The position numbers and the translations under genes were made by a program. DNA of 15,075 nt from CAZOWW01 sp964583765 (GTDB taxonomy: Bacteria > Actinomycetota > Actinomycetes > Actinomycetales > Kineosporiaceae): NCBI GenBank assembly GCA_964583765.1, contig CAZOWW010000131.1:1-15075 (forward strand), read 5' to 3'. Shown here piece by piece: positions 14,054 through 15,075 of this stretch; the stretch's first letter is position 1; each line of letters starts with the position of its first letter. The notes beneath the pieces are model-generated. The model did not search any database. It saw only the letters and a list, made by a program, of their open reading frames with translations, and had not been told where the DNA came from.

Positions 14054-14725
14054 CTACCGCAGGTCGAGGGGTCGCAGTCCGACGCGCGCCCAGCGCCACC
14101 GGCCCGAGAGATCCCGGACGAGCACGAGGACGCCGTGCGCCCGCGCCGGACGGAGCTCGAACAGCACATTGCGCTCGTGCACGTCGTCGTACCGCGCCCG
14201 GTAACCGTCCATCGCCGTGCCGAGCCGCAACCGCAGCCAGGCCGTGAGCACGCGGTCGAGGACCGAGGGCCGCCGCGGGTCGAAGCAGAACCGGGACCAC
14301 TCGTACCCGTGGACGAACTCCCGCACCTTGACCAGCCCGGTGCACCGCAACGCGAAGGGCCCCGCCAGCTCCTCGTCGGCGTCCAGGATGACCCCGGGAA
14401 CCCGCAGTTCGGCGTGGTAGCGCCCGTCCACGAGCCGGCCGCCGAGGTACCCCCGCTCGTCGATCAGTTCCACGGCGACCACCCGGTCCTGAGGATCACG
14501 CAGGCAGTAGACCGCTTTCTCCTCCCCCGCCCCCAGGAACACCGCCTCCCATCCCGGCATCCGCACCACCAGCTCCCCGTGGTGGGCCTCAAGGATCACG
14601 ACGACGTCCAGGAACCGGTCCGTGACCTGCGCGGCCGTGGCGTTGCGTACCCGGCGAACGCCGCTGGGGAAGGCCACGGCGAACCGGCCCTCCGAGCTCT
14701 CCCGGCCCTCCGAGTCATCGCCCAC
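14054..14725 (-). CDS. Protein of unknown function with faint protein-kinase-fold signatures
   Basis: I do not recognise a named family. From the GTG at 14725 (AGGAG at 14731-14735, five bases upstream) the product has 223 residues; a longer GTG start at 14752 lacks a ribosome site. FLGAGEEKAVYCLRDPQDRV followed by VAVELID resembles a kinase glycine loop and beta-3 strand, but Glu stands where the ATP-binding Lys should be. DDVHERNVLFEL resembles a catalytic loop of the DxHxxN kind seen in kinase-like phosphotransferases, and LVRDLSG could be the DFG-like segment. The order is right, so a kinase-like or pseudokinase fold is possible but unproven. It is directly upstream of the aldolase remnant, so once perhaps a sugar- or phosphate-related operon. 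Confidence 0.6.
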   Translation of the reverse strand: MGDDSEGRESSEGRFAVAFPSGVRRVRNATAAQVTDRFLDVVVILEAHHGELVVRMPGWEAVFLGAGEEKAVYCLRDPQDRVVAVELIDERGYLGGRLVDGRYHAELRVPGVILDADEELAGPFALRCTGLVKVREFVHGYEWSRFCFDPRRPSVLDRVLTAWLRLRLGTAMDGYRARYDDVHERNVLFELRPARAHGVLVLVRDLSGRWRWARVGLRPLDLR

Positions 14726-14903
14726 CAGAACTCCTCGCCTGCTGCCGACCACCGCTCCGGCGGATGCCGTCGCAACGAGAACACGTCCCTACCCGCCCGA
14801 AGCGTTGCCCACGGCAACCCGGGTGAGCACCGTGGGCCGCCCGTCCGGCAGGACTCCTGAGATCCCTGTGCGCTCGGAGCAACCTTTGGGGGACCCGGAA
14901 CGA

Positions 14904-14954
14904 CTTCACTCCACGAGCGGAGCAGTCCGCACCCCTCGGTGAAGGTGAGTGAAG
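14904..14954. repeat. 8-bp inverted repeat upstream of the terminal small ORF
   Basis: CTTCACTC (14904-14911) and GAGTGAAG (14947-14954) are perfect complements separated by 35 bases; the right arm abuts the ATG at 14955. It may be an operator or a chance match. The rest of 14726-14954 shows no gene that I can support. Confidence 0.3.
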
Positions 14955-15065
14955 ATGAGAAGGTCAGTGGCGCTGTCGTTGCGCGCATCGGTAGCGGTAT
15001 CGGTCGCTGCCGCCGCGATCGGGTCAAGTCCCTGGAAGTGGTGTAAAGAAGATCTTTCGAGTTGA
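14955..15065 (+). CDS. Short ORF with signal-peptide-like N terminus, probably truncated
   Basis: ATG at 14955 is preceded by AGGTGAG-like purines. The 36-residue product begins MRRSVALSLRASVAVSVAAAAIGSS, a basic start and hydrophobic core like a secretion signal, then ends abruptly in SPWKWCKEDLSS. The GC-rich coding pattern stops around residue 24 and gives way to A/T-richer bases. It is most likely the amputated start of a secreted protein gene, broken at a junction near 15015. Chance ORF cannot be excluded. Confidence 0.4.
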   Translation: MRRSVALSLRASVAVSVAAAAIGSSPWKWCKEDLSS

Positions 15066-15075
15066 TCTTGTCTAG
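15012..15075. mobile_element. Possible insertion-element edge at the right end
   Basis: Around 15017 the sequence changes to a markedly A/T-richer stretch containing GTCAAGTCCCTGGAAGTGG and TGTAAAGAAGATC. Such terminal sequences remind me of IS256-type elements in actinomycetes, but only the edge is inside the window and no transposase is visible. The abrupt composition change and the truncated ORF are the observed facts; the element is inference. Confidence 0.3.

Noticed and set aside
13719..14345. Extension of the aldolase frame upstream of 14033
   Set aside because: It overlaps the kinase-like gene in another frame and is low-complexity; AAAGGAG marks the ATG at 14033.
1..15075. tRNA or rRNA genes
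   Set aside because: I saw no cloverleaf-like or rRNA-like segments in the intergenic gaps, though a covariance search was not possible.

Overview
The window is high-GC DNA with the gene density, GTG starts and stop/start overlaps typical of an actinomycete (Streptomyces or a related genus; the genus cannot be fixed from the sequence). The leftmost ~1.1 kb looks visibly richer in A/T than the rest.

Layout. Positions 1-885 (- strand) hold a methylesterase-only CheB followed by the start of a CheR methyltransferase that runs off the left edge. Positions 1143-1565 (-) encode an ArfB-type peptidyl-tRNA hydrolase. Positions 1821-12704 form one large two-armed locus around a 311-bp intergenic region (6307-6617). 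The right arm (+) is a tightly overlapping trio: a TerB_N/TerB/TerB_C protein, a DUF2791 (BrxD-like) P-loop ATPase and an Lhr/BrxHI-like DExH helicase. This is the composition of the anti-phage system Shango (SngA, SngB, SngC). The left arm (-) has four genes: an Ala-rich coiled-coil protein, a BrxD/DUF2791-like protein whose Walker motifs appear destroyed, a second intact P-loop ATPase of the same broad type, and an unrecognised acidic protein. Three perfect 26-bp tandem repeats plus a partial fourth, each full unit with a small hairpin, lie between the arms.

Downstream are a leaderless ribbon-helix-helix antitoxin with a PIN-like partner (12818-13497), a class II aldolase pseudogene with an internal deletion and a nonsense codon (13491-14033), an upstream gene with faint kinase-fold signatures (14054-14725), and a short signal-peptide-like ORF that runs into A/T-richer sequence at the right edge, possibly the end of an insertion element.

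How the parts may work together. SngA, SngB and SngC are expected to act as one defence complex, with an ATPase/helicase pair on DNA and TerB as adaptor. The left arm appears to add a second ATPase plus a pseudo-ATPase and two accessory proteins. If the two arms belong to one system it would be an extended, seven-gene Shango-like system; this is the main new proposal and it is an inference from adjacency and family resemblance. The toxin-antitoxin pair, the decayed metabolic gene and the possible transposon edge suggest an accessory, island-like location.
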